DNA of 64,000 nucleotides, taken from Bacillus sp. T3. GTDB taxonomy: Bacteria > Bacillota > Bacilli > Bacillales > Cytobacillaceae. Where the stretch lies: positions 2,728,001 through 2,792,000 of the forward strand of contig NZ_CP137761.1 in NCBI RefSeq assembly GCF_033449965.1, in the 5' to 3' direction. The position numbers and the translations under genes were made by a program. The notes under the pieces are model-generated. The model did not search any database and was not told where the DNA came from. It saw only the letters and a program-made list of their open reading frames with translations. This document shows positions 19,688 through 28,219 of the stretch, piece by piece (position 1 is the first letter of the stretch; each line of letters begins with the position of its first letter).

Positions 19688-21625
19688 TCAATTCATATAG
19701 CGATATTCTCTCAGACTATTCAATATAGAGATTTCCTGTAATAGTTTCTCTCCAATATTCGTTTCTCTAACCTTTTTTCTCTTTAACTCTTGATCTACCA
19801 CCCTTTTAATGGATAAAACGTCAGTCCCGTTAAGTAAGACATCTTCTTTTGAATTAAAAAGCTTATGGGCGACCAGCTGCATACCGTAGGAATTATATAG
19901 TAACGTATATCCTGCTATGCCTGTTGTTGATTGATAAGCTTTGGAGAAGCCTCCATCTATCACGATCATCTTACCATTGGCTTTAATTGGATTTTCTCCC
20001 TCAATTTCTTTAACTGGTGTATGCCCATTGATAATGTGACCCTGGTCAGGATTCAGACCAAATTCTGTTAGGATCTTGCGGCAAATTTCTTCATTTTCAC
20101 GTAAATAGTAATATGGATTCTTTCTCTCTTTATGGGTTGCCTTTTCCTTAATAAAGTACCTCTCAAAAGTGGTCATTTCTCTTTTTCCAAAAAGTGATGA
20201 ATATTCTCCTGTCCATAAATACCAGACCATATCCGTCGCAAGATCATCTGTCGCTTCAGGGTGTGCAAAAGCATGCCGCAAATACTGTTCAAAAACATCA
20301 AGTAATTCACGACCTGAATAAGTATTATTTTCAATCACCATTTTTTCCATATTCCCTTTTTCATCTAAAGGAATACAGCCATGTATTAATAGGTTCCCAT
20401 TATATTTTAAATAAAGACTCCCTTTCTTCATAAGGAAATACATATGTCTGGCCAACTTTTCCGAATGCTGGACTGAAAATAATAATCTTTCCATAACCTG
20501 CCTTTCTTCTTCTAATAATTGATCAGGCTGCTCTGGATTTACCGTTGTAAAGCAAGTATTTTCTAGAGGGTAGGTTTTCCCATCAATCGTTATCTCGTTC
20601 TTTTCATAATCAATTTTCTCCAGCAATAGCCTTTCTGACATATTAAAATACGGGCGTCTCTTGATTATAGGCATTTCGAGTTTGAACTGAATCATCGCAA
20701 TGGCTTGATGAATTTTCGTTATTTGTAATGTTTCATGATCAGATTGTTTCTTATCGAATTGTACCTTAGGTCTGAAAGCCGGATTGTCCTGATAGTATTT
20801 CTCCGCAAGATTTAAGAGAGGTCTAAGATTGATTCCATATACATCTTCAATAATATCCAGATTGTCATATCTTGCGCTGATTCGAATGATATTAGCCAGA
20901 CAAACCATTGAACCTGCAAAAGCACCTATCCATAGTACATCATGGTTTCCCCACTGAATATCAACAGAATGATAATTGATCAGAGTATCCATGATTTTAT
21001 CAGGTTCAGGTCCACGATCATAAATATCCCCCACTACATGGAGATGATCGACAACCAACCTCTGAGTGGTATACGCAAGCCCTGTTATGAGTTTATCAGC
21101 CTGACCTAAGGAGATAATCTGCTCAACAATTTCTTTGTAATACTGTTCCTTATTTGTAGATTCATTTGTTTTGTATAACAGTTCTTCTATTATATATACA
21201 AATTGACTCGGCAATGCTTTTCGTAATTTCGAACGTGTATATTTGAAGGAAGCATGAGAAATAAGCCTGATCATCCGCTCGATGATGACTATATACCATT
21301 GATTTAATTCTTGTTTATTACTAAAATGACTTTTCATTAATTTTAATTTTTCTTCAGGATAATAAACTAATGTCGCAAAATCATTTATTTCTTTTTCAAA
21401 TAAAACATCTTGAAACAAGTCTCTGATTCTCTTTTTTACATTCCCTGAACCATTTCTTAACACATGTTGAAAGGCTTGATACTCCCCATGTAAATCACTG
21501 ACAAAATGTTCTGTTCCCTTTGGCAGATTAAGAATCGCTTCCAGATTAATAATTTCAGTTATTACTTTTTCTTCACAATCATATTTTTGGACAAGTAAAT
21601 CTAAGTATGTTGAGTTCAAAATCAT
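19688..21625 (-). CDS. fbp: Fructose-1,6-bisphosphatase, class III
   Basis: 645 residues, the usual length for the Firmicutes-type enzyme. Metallophosphatase motifs are clear: FVSDLHGEYQAF, VVGDIYDRGPEPDKIMD, DIQWGNHDVLWIGA and, late, HIINGHTPVKEIEGENP with IVIDGGFSKAYQ. It hydrolyses fructose 1,6-bisphosphate to fructose 6-phosphate in gluconeogenesis and is unrelated in sequence to classes I and II. ATG 21625 follows AAAGGGG. It is a single-gene unit with its own terminator about 160 bases downstream. Confidence 0.97.
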   Translation of the reverse strand: MILNSTYLDLLVQKYDCEEKVITEIINLEAILNLPKGTEHFVSDLHGEYQAFQHVLRNGSGNVKKRIRDLFQDVLFEKEINDFATLVYYPEEKLKLMKSHFSNKQELNQWYIVIIERMIRLISHASFKYTRSKLRKALPSQFVYIIEELLYKTNESTNKEQYYKEIVEQIISLGQADKLITGLAYTTQRLVVDHLHVVGDIYDRGPEPDKIMDTLINYHSVDIQWGNHDVLWIGAFAGSMVCLANIIRISARYDNLDIIEDVYGINLRPLLNLAEKYYQDNPAFRPKVQFDKKQSDHETLQITKIHQAIAMIQFKLEMPIIKRRPYFNMSERLLLEKIDYEKNEITIDGKTYPLENTCFTTVNPEQPDQLLEEERQVMERLLFSVQHSEKLARHMYFLMKKGSLYLKYNGNLLIHGCIPLDEKGNMEKMVIENNTYSGRELLDVFEQYLRHAFAHPEATDDLATDMVWYLWTGEYSSLFGKREMTTFERYFIKEKATHKERKNPYYYLRENEEICRKILTEFGLNPDQGHIINGHTPVKEIEGENPIKANGKMIVIDGGFSKAYQSTTGIAGYTLLYNSYGMQLVAHKLFNSKEDVLLNGTDVLSIKRVVDQELKRKKVRETNIGEKLLQEISILNSLREYRYMN

Positions 21626-22153
21626 GTGTCCCCTTTCAAAATCACCATTTATTTACTACTTTGTAGATTAAGTATCATTTTTATATTATTTAAAAACTTA
21701 GATAATAGTTATTTTACTATATATAACCCTTCTGTAAACCGGTTTCTTAAACGGTGGATAACATGTGAAGTTAAAACAAAAATTCCAACAAGTTCTGAAT
21801 TCCGATGAGTTAACCGCAGAAATGGATACATCTGTTTGTTGAATTGAAGTGAAGTTATGTCTAATTTAACCATGGGGACGTCTCTCCTATTTCCCTAATA
21901 TTTTACACTATCTCCACTAATCCCGTAGCATTACAAATTATGGAGTGAATATGATATGGGATTTAAGGCACATCAAAAGTGTTTTAACCCACCCTTCAGG
22001 GAATTAAAAAGAGGTTTCCCAAAGATTTGGGAAGCCTCTTTCATTAGACCTTTTCTTAAGAAACGCCTCATTTATTTTTTTCAGATTGTCATAGCCCTTT
22101 GATTTGATGATTTGAGCACCTCCATCAGGAGAGGCTATTCTTTATACTTCCTA
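21626..22153. other. Intergenic region between fbp and the lipoprotein gene
   Basis: It must hold the fbp promoter (reading leftward). The only structure I see is the terminator at 22009-22042. The small open frame at 21626-21808 is not convincing. Confidence 0.4.
22009..22042 (-). terminator. Strong terminator after the lipoprotein gene
   Basis: AAAGAGG then TTTCCCAAA pairs with TTTGGGAA then CCTCTTT across a two-base loop. Confidence 0.85.
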
Positions 22154-22858
22154 TTAAACATTTTTCTTTCTTCTCTTAAGAATAAAAAACAAACTTATCA
22201 CTACTGCAACAAGTCCAGCAACTAATAAAACAATATTTAATGTATTTACTTTTTCAAATTCAAACTCAACATCATTTATTTCATTTGGAATAAACACCCA
22301 TTCTAATGTTTTCCCATCGTTTTTAACTTCTGAAGCATTATTTTCTCCTGCTTTTACTGGTAATACTAAAGTAAAACTTAAATCCATCTGATTTATGACG
22401 GATGAAGCAATTTCTGCATCCATGCTGTCACTATCGATTTGCTCAGTCATTCCTGTAAAATCAAACTCACTTTTTACAGCATAAGTATTTTTGAAAAATC
22501 CTTTTTTCTCATTAACATTAAATTTGAATAATTGTTGTTCATCTGTTAAATCTGAGGATACTTCCTTAAAGTCTTCAAAGTGCTTTGTAACTTTAACACC
22601 CAAGTAATCATCGTCTTTATAATTACTTGCTTTAAATCCTTTTTCTTCAGCACCTTTTTTTAATTCATTAAGACTTGAATTTACATCGCCACCGAAAGAA
22701 GCAATCTGTTCATCTAAAGCATAAATTAAAGTTAAATCACTGCTACCGTCCTTATTAATCTTCAAATTAGATTTTACTTTAACACAACCTGTGGTCATCA
22801 ATATAACTAATAACGCCATTAGTGTTAAAAGACCTTTTCTCAGTCTAATTCTTGACAT
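22154..22858 (-). CDS. LppM/DUF3153-type membrane-anchored lipoprotein
   Basis: 234 residues. The N-terminus has a lipobox (LVILMTTGC), so Cys25 or so is likely lipidated. The body, KVKSNLKINKDGSSDLTLIY and KVTKHFEDFKE, matches the LppM/DUF3153 beta-rich domain. A C-terminal membrane helix (IVLLVAGLVAVVISLFFIL) is followed by a basic RRKK tail, giving a second anchor. The protein therefore faces the outside of the membrane. Its role is unknown. ATG 22858 is preceded by GGGGTGGG. Confidence 0.85.
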   Translation of the reverse strand: MSRIRLRKGLLTLMALLVILMTTGCVKVKSNLKINKDGSSDLTLIYALDEQIASFGGDVNSSLNELKKGAEEKGFKASNYKDDDYLGVKVTKHFEDFKEVSSDLTDEQQLFKFNVNEKKGFFKNTYAVKSEFDFTGMTEQIDSDSMDAEIASSVINQMDLSFTLVLPVKAGENNASEVKNDGKTLEWVFIPNEINDVEFEFEKVNTLNIVLLVAGLVAVVISLFFILKRRKKNV

Positions 22859-23148
22859 ATTTACCCACCCCTACCAAATAATATAAAAACATTTAATATT
22901 ATTGCAAAACGATAGTAAAATAGTACTCTTATTTGTACTATTAACTCTTTACATACATTACTATAATCACAAACGAATTAAGGCAAAATTAACTGATATG
23001 AGTACGGTTAATTATCGGACTCATACCCAGACAGTAACCTAATATTCGTGTCTAACCTTTTGGCTTCAGATCAAGCCCGCCCCGTCCCCTTTTGAACATC
23101 ATACAAAAAATCAATAAACAATAACCATCACCGTGTACCTAGTCACTT

Positions 23149-23826
23149 TTAATCTACAAAATCAAATAGTGTTTCTGCAATTGTAATATGTTGATATTCT
23201 TTTCTAAGTAAATCTAATTGCTTATGGTAAAATCTTGGATATAATTCTAGTAAAACAAACTCAAGTTCTTCTTTGTTTAATTTTCCCAATGGATTTTTTC
23301 CTTCTGGCCCATTTATATTGGTTTGAAAATATTTATCTACTTTTTTGTAAATATTAAAAAGGATTAGGGATCCATTTGAATGATTTGTATTTATTGCTGC
23401 TAAAACATATGCCATCTGTTTTACTGCTTTTCTATATCGTTCTAATAGTTGATTCTTTTGGATGTTTTCAGTTTTATAGGTTGGATGAATTTTATGATTA
23501 GATAGAACGTCCCATCCCTTTTTAATATAAAATTCACGTGCTTCATCTTCCATTCTATAAAAATCATCGTTTTGGTATTCAGGACTGTCCATTTTCTTCA
23601 ATATGATAAAACGTGTTCCTTTATTTAAATACAGATGAAGTCGTTTCGGATCATCTTGATAATAGGAAATCCTATTTAAATGTTCGATCCAACGAATAAG
23701 GAAATTCCTCTCAGTTTTCCCTACGTATACCGTATTTAGTTTTTTATTGATGATTGCATATACGCCTCTGCTTAGCAAATCATGTTTCACATTAATACCC
23801 CATTTATTAAAGCAATTATCTGGCAC
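23149..23826 (-). CDS. GIY-YIG domain protein (putative nuclease)
   Basis: 225 residues from GTG 23826 (VPDNCFNKWG), which follows AAAGGA and nearly touches the stop codon of the gene before it. The GIY-YIG core is GVYAIINKKLNTVYVGKTER with Arg and Glu positions in NFLIRWIEHL and EDEAREFYIKKGWDV. The C-terminal 120 residues are helical and unlike known DNA-binding modules I recognise. The domain is found in homing endonucleases, restriction enzymes and defence nucleases. It is translationally coupled to the 150-residue gene upstream. Confidence 0.7.
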   Translation of the reverse strand: MPDNCFNKWGINVKHDLLSRGVYAIINKKLNTVYVGKTERNFLIRWIEHLNRISYYQDDPKRLHLYLNKGTRFIILKKMDSPEYQNDDFYRMEDEAREFYIKKGWDVLSNHKIHPTYKTENIQKNQLLERYRKAVKQMAYVLAAINTNHSNGSLILFNIYKKVDKYFQTNINGPEGKNPLGKLNKEELEFVLLELYPRFYHKQLDLLRKEYQHITIAETLFDFVD

Positions 23827-23829
23827 TAT

Positions 23830-24282
23830 TTATCCTTTAGCTTTCTTTATTTCTGCTTCCCTACTTACCTCTTTTTTTCCATTCATTAATTCATTTAAAG
23901 TATAGTACGTATGAGACAGAAAATTTTTCTCCTTAGGTTTTGGTAAATGATTAAGAAAGTGCTCCACTTTAAGTAAGTAAAATTTATACTCCTCTTTTTC
24001 TCCAAATCCGAATGTACGCTTCCGTTCATGAATATATCCAAGCAAACGATCTTTCCATTTATCATTTAGAAAACTGATATCCTTTTCTAATTCAATTGAT
24101 TCCGGTTTTAGTACAAATGCACATTCTACGCTATAAAGTGAATCCATAACACCTCCAGCTTTACGGAGGGCCATATATTTCGCTTCTTTATATTTTCTAG
24201 GATGTGGATGAGCATGGACCAGGTATTTCTTGATAATATCTTGAGTTTGTGCAGCTGGGAGTGAAATTACTTCCTTCATCAA
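23830..24282 (-). CDS. Hypothetical partner of the GIY-YIG gene
   Basis: 150 residues, starting MKEVISLPAAQTQDIIKKYL with a HAHPHPRKYKEAKY stretch; basic, no membrane helix. AGGAGG precedes ATG 24282. Only three bases separate it from the GIY-YIG gene, so the two form an operon. I do not recognise the family. By context it may regulate, target or neutralise the nuclease. Confidence 0.65.
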   Translation of the reverse strand: MMKEVISLPAAQTQDIIKKYLVHAHPHPRKYKEAKYMALRKAGGVMDSLYSVECAFVLKPESIELEKDISFLNDKWKDRLLGYIHERKRTFGFGEKEEYKFYLLKVEHFLNHLPKPKEKNFLSHTYYTLNELMNGKKEVSREAEIKKAKG

Positions 24283-24510
24283 TAAGACCTCCTGATATGA
24301 AAGTTCATCAAAACCATTTTATAAAACCTAATAATAAACATCAGTTAAACTACTATAGCTAAGATAGATTTCTATACTCAATTTTATACCCCTTCCATTA
24401 AACAGGAAAATTACCAACATTATTGTGAAATGTCAATTAACTTCAAATCCGGTACACAGTTACCGCTGACACCTATTTCTCAAGTTACCAGGCGTCTAAA
24501 AATGAAAAAA

Positions 24511-24543
24511 AGACAAACGATTAAATATTCCCATCGTTTGTCT
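24511..24543 (-). terminator. Terminator hairpin
   Basis: On the minus strand AGACAAACGAT pairs with ATCGTTTGTCT and is followed by seven T residues. It lies behind the gene relic at 24587-24725. Confidence 0.8.
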
Positions 24544-24586
24544 CTCTATTAATCAATGTATTTATCATAAAACAATTAACAAACTC

Positions 24587-24725
24587 TTAATCGTAAAAAA
24601 TAATCTCCAACCTCTTCATAATTCCAAGTACATCTTCCATTAATTTATGTTCTTCTTTATTGTTTAACTCGAAGGGAAGAGCATCGAGGCTCTGTTCTAC
24701 CTCATCTTGTAGTAGCTTCTTATCC
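24587..24725 (-). pseudogene. 3' relic of a gene interrupted by the insertion sequence
   Basis: A 45-codon frame, KKLLQDEVEQSLDALPFELN then KEEHKLMEDVLGIMKRLEII, ends in a stop and then a strong terminator. It begins exactly where the IS21-type end sequence stops, which suggests insertion into this gene. Family not recognised. Confidence 0.4.
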
Positions 24726-24763
24726 TGTGTATTTCGCAACTAAAAAGTGAGCCATTTCGCAAT

Positions 24764-25232
24764 TTAATTTTGAGCCACTACTTCCTCACTTAATTTCATC
24801 CATTCTTGCGCTTCTTTCATTCTAAAAGAAGGACCATTCATATTTAGTACATGGGATTTATGTGTTAGGCGGTCTGTTAATGCTGCAGTAAAACTGGATC
24901 ATGGAATATCTCTTGCCACTTAACGAAAGGTAGGTTGCTAGTGATTATGGTCGATTTCCTACCAGCTCTTAATGACAAGTGCGTAAATAATAGCTCGGCC
25001 CCTTCTTTATCAAAGGAAATATATCCGAGTTCATCTATAATAACGAGATCATACTTTTCAAATTTCAATTCAAATGATCTTAAAGTTCTTTCAGAACGGT
25101 ACTCCTTTAACTGATTAATGAGGGATGGCACTGTCGCAAAAAACACTTTATATCCAGTTAAACAAGCCTCAATGCCAAGTCCTATGGCAGTATGAGTTTT
25201 ACCCTTATGAAAAGTTTTCCATAAGGGTAAAA
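24764..25232 (-). pseudogene. istB-type IS21 helper ATPase, 5'-truncated
   Basis: The frame begins at the Walker A end (HKGKTHTAIGLGIEACLTGY) and has Walker B in DLVIIDELGYISFDKEGAEL and TIITSNLPFVKWQEIFHDP. One missing base near 24888 then shifts it; after correction it continues TAALTDRLTHKSHVLNMNGP and ends SEEVVAQN at 24764. The first half of the protein is gone at the palindromic junction. IstB is the ATPase that assists IS21 transposition. Confidence 0.75.
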
Positions 25233-25233
25233 C
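25196..25233. repeat. 38-bp near-perfect palindrome at the istB/istB junction
   Basis: The arms GTTTTACCCTTATGAAAA and TTTTCCATAAGGGTAAAAC pair over their whole length with one bulged base and a one-base loop. It forms the Walker A codons (HKGKTH) of both outward-facing istB relics. Confidence 0.8.
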
Positions 25234-25641
25234 CCACTTGGCCACTTCTATAGGAATTGCCGCAGCAAAGAAACGGACAAGCACGTATTTTATCAAGTGC
25301 CATGACCTCATTCAAAATCTGAAGAGAGCACGCTTGGAAAATCGTTTAGAAGCTTGTTTGAAACATTATACTAAGTACAAGCTTCTCATTATCGATGAAA
25401 TTGGCTATTTACCGATTGACGCGGAAGATGCGAGCTCTTTTTCCAGCTGATTGATATGCGTTACGAAAAGCGAAGTACTGTATTAACCACAAATGTGAAT
25501 TTTAAATCTTGGGATGAGATCTTTCAAGAGCCGAAGTTAGCAAACGCAATTTTAGACCGAATTTTACATCATGCGACTGTGGTTACAATCGTAGGGGAGT
25601 TATATCGTTTAAAGAATCATTTTGCGAAGGAAAACGAATAA
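25219..25641 (+). pseudogene. Second istB-type relic, 5'-truncated and frameshifted
   Basis: Reads GKTHLATSIGIAAAKKRTST, then LLIIDEIGYLPIDAEDA, then after a one-base break near 25435, FFQLIDMRYEKRSTVLTTN and ILDRILHHATVVTIVGELYR to a stop. It is a different istB lineage from the one on the minus strand. It also starts at the Walker A motif in the palindrome. Confidence 0.75.
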
Positions 25642-26510
25642 TTTTGTACGTTCTTATACAAGCGAAAGTGTACATATTTGTGTTGACATTTATACCCGTA
25701 ATAAAGAATATGGAAAAAGAGGTCAACAATTAGCTCACATTTGGCAGAATTAGTTTATAATATCAGTTTACTATGGAAAAATGGGGTCAGCACCCCACTG
25801 TAGTAACGCTTTACTCCACCAGGGGACTAACCCCAAAACTCCTCTAAAATAGTCTTTGTAATTTATTATAACGAAAGTGTCCAATTTACCGTGTCCGTTT
25901 TTTAGTCTAACATCAATACATACTTTTTCAATTACGTTTTTTTGTTCATCTAATAACACAAATTCATCATTTCATCAAAAAGTAAAACCATCGTTTAAAC
26001 TAATTTATTTTGAATTGAGGATTTTTCCATTTTCAATTGCCTCTGCAATTTCTTCGGCGTCCCCTTCCGAGACTAGTTCTCAAGTTAAGTGTTGATATAC
26101 AAGAGTTTCCTACATTGAACAGCATCCCCCCAGTCCTAAAAAACTGTAAACATAAGGTCTATAACATGCTCCTCCAGACGTTTGTGTACTTCCATCTGTA
26201 TAAATTACTCTTTCTCGTGACCAGCCATATCTCCATCACCAAAATTAACATACATTTATTACTCTAACTACCAATTAAATAAATTCACGAAATAGCTTTA
26301 ATTTGATGATTATTTATAAGAAATTTGTTCCATATTTGTATTTGTATATGAGATAATAAATCCAAATATTTCAAATATCTAAAAGTTGTAAACTCATGTC
26401 ATTTAAGAACATTAATTTTAAAAATGAGTATAGATCATTATAACTTTTATATTATTCATTAAACTTCTTTCTTCGAATAAAAGTTTGTCTCTCCAATGAA
26501 TCACTAAAGA
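25642..26510. other. Decayed intergenic stretch before the defence cluster
   Basis: Minus-strand fragments read like coding relics: LLDEQKNVIEKVCIDVRLKN around 25830-25960, and SEGDAEEIAEAIENGKILNS ending at 26005. Neither has a start site or recognisable family. From 26300 the DNA is very AT-rich. Confidence 0.35.
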
Positions 26511-26516
26511 AATTTA

Positions 26517-26544
26517 TTAGAATATTACATAATTAGTATATAAT
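26517..26544 (+). promoter_or_regulatory. Candidate promoter of the helicase operon
   Basis: A TATAAT at 26539-26544 lies 44 bases before the helicase start; the -35 region (TTAGAA at 26517-26522) is weak. Confidence 0.3.
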
Positions 26545-26587
26545 TCCTATTATTTCAAATCGCATACTCAATAAAGGAGGGAGGCTT

Positions 26588-28219
26588 TTGCTTTCTATTA
26601 AAGAAATAATACATAGAGCTGATGAAATTACTATACAAGAAATTATAGGCAGTCAAACTGTTAAAATTTTAAATTTAATCAACGAAAGTAACTATAATAG
26701 CAAATTCAAAAAAATTATTTTAGAGTTCCATTCAGAAGAAAAAATACTTTCTGATAAAAGATTGAGAGATATAGTAATAGACTTATTACGGCTAGAAGAA
26801 ATTAAAGCTTTAGCAAAAATTTTAGGTGTATATAACTCTCATGATGAAATATACGATATCTACAAAAAGGTTAAAAATATAAATTTCAGAAAAAACTCAG
26901 AGAGTATGAATTTACTTTTTTCTATATTTAATGTAGATAAAAAAATTTTTCCCGAACAATTAGTAGAAACACCTTTTCATACTGAAATCACTGGAAATTA
27001 CCAACTGTTCAAGCACCAAAGAGATGCTGCAACAAAAGTAATGAACATCTTAAAAGCTGGAAATGAAAGAGTATTACTACACATGCCAACTGGATCAGGT
27101 AAAACTAGAACAACGATGAATATCATATCTGACTATCTTCGTATGAATGAAAAAAAAATGGTGATTTGGTTAGCGAATACCGAGGAATTATGTGAACAAG
27201 CAGCCTCTGAATTTGAAAAAGCTTGGTCTTTTTTAGGGAATAGAGAAGTTTCTGTTACTAGATTTTGGGGAAGTTCTGAAATTCAATTAAAAACACTTGA
27301 TGATGGTCTACTAGTTGCCGGACTACCTAAATTAATAAGTAAATCTAAAGGAAGTATCGGAAGAAGGTTTATGGCCGAGTTAGCTAATAAAGTTTCACTC
27401 ATTATCTTTGATGAAGCTCACCAATCTGTTGCACCTGTTTACAATGATATAGTGAATATTTTGTTAGATATTGGGGATTCAAAAAAACTAATTGGTTTAA
27501 GTGCCACTCCAGGTCGTAGCTTTGGAAATCTGGATGCCGACTTAAAGTTATCACGCTTTTTCCACAAGAAAAAAGTAAAGCTAGAAGTAGATGGATACGA
27601 CAGCCCAGTAGATTATTTAATTGATGCTGGGTATTTAGCACATGTTAACTTTAAACCATTGATTTATGACAACCAAAAAGCAGTATTATCTGAAACCGAA
27701 AAAGAAGATTTAAAAAGAGTGCTAGAATATCCAAAATATTTACTTAATAAGTTAGCTGAAGATGAAAAACGTAATCTACTCATCATTAATGAAGCTATTC
27801 GTTTAACATCACACCATAAGAGAATTATCTTGTTTGCTCCATCTGTTGAAAGTTCTAATACTATTTCCTTCATATTAGAATCGCAAGGTATTCATTCCCG
27901 GTCTCTTACTGGTGAAACAGATAATAATACAAGAAAAGATATTATCGAGGATTTTAAAAGTGATGATTCTACTCCAAAAGTACTTTGTAATTATGGAGTT
28001 TTAACAACTGGATTCGATGCACCTCGGACTAGTGCAGCTATAATTGGGAGACCAACAATGTCACTGGTACTATATAGCCAAATGGTAGGTCGCGCTATTC
28101 GTGGAATCAATGCCGGTGGAAATAGAAATGCAGAAATTATAACAGTAATTGACCAAGATTTACCGGGCTTCAGATCGGTCGCAGAAGCATTTGAAAATTG
28201 GGAGGATGTATGGGAATGA
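26588..28219 (+). CDS. DEAH-box superfamily 2 helicase of the putative defence cluster
   Basis: 543 residues from TTG 26588 behind AAAGGAGGGAGG. Residues 1-140 are a helical extension I cannot place. The core has FKHQRDAATKVM, Walker A MPTGSGKTRT (166-175), Walker B/DEAH (275-278), motif III LSATPGRS (about 303-310), LTTGFDAPRTSAAII and motif VI QMVGRAIRG (about 497-505). It resembles the helicases of restriction and other defence systems rather than RecQ or UvrB. The stop codon overlaps the GHKL gene start, so the two are translated together. It probably uses ATP to move on DNA; its target is unknown. Confidence 0.9.
   Translation: MLSIKEIIHRADEITIQEIIGSQTVKILNLINESNYNSKFKKIILEFHSEEKILSDKRLRDIVIDLLRLEEIKALAKILGVYNSHDEIYDIYKKVKNINFRKNSESMNLLFSIFNVDKKIFPEQLVETPFHTEITGNYQLFKHQRDAATKVMNILKAGNERVLLHMPTGSGKTRTTMNIISDYLRMNEKKMVIWLANTEELCEQAASEFEKAWSFLGNREVSVTRFWGSSEIQLKTLDDGLLVAGLPKLISKSKGSIGRRFMAELANKVSLIIFDEAHQSVAPVYNDIVNILLDIGDSKKLIGLSATPGRSFGNLDADLKLSRFFHKKKVKLEVDGYDSPVDYLIDAGYLAHVNFKPLIYDNQKAVLSETEKEDLKRVLEYPKYLLNKLAEDEKRNLLIINEAIRLTSHHKRIILFAPSVESSNTISFILESQGIHSRSLTGETDNNTRKDIIEDFKSDDSTPKVLCNYGVLTTGFDAPRTSAAIIGRPTMSLVLYSQMVGRAIRGINAGGNRNAEIITVIDQDLPGFRSVAEAFENWEDVWE

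Larger units (their letters stand above)
24726..25680. mobile_element. Remains of two IS21-family elements joined head to head
   Basis: The left edge TGTGTATTTCGCAAC with a second copy of the GCGAAA-type motif is typical of IS21 ends. Inside lie 3' parts of two different istB genes pointing outward from a 38-bp palindrome at 25196-25233. No istA transposase remains. The right limit is uncertain. Confidence 0.65.

Noticed and set aside
25771..25959. 62-residue minus-strand frame as a gene
   Set aside because: It runs through a TGACCCC palindrome, lacks a ribosome site and has no recognisable family; kept only as a possible relic.
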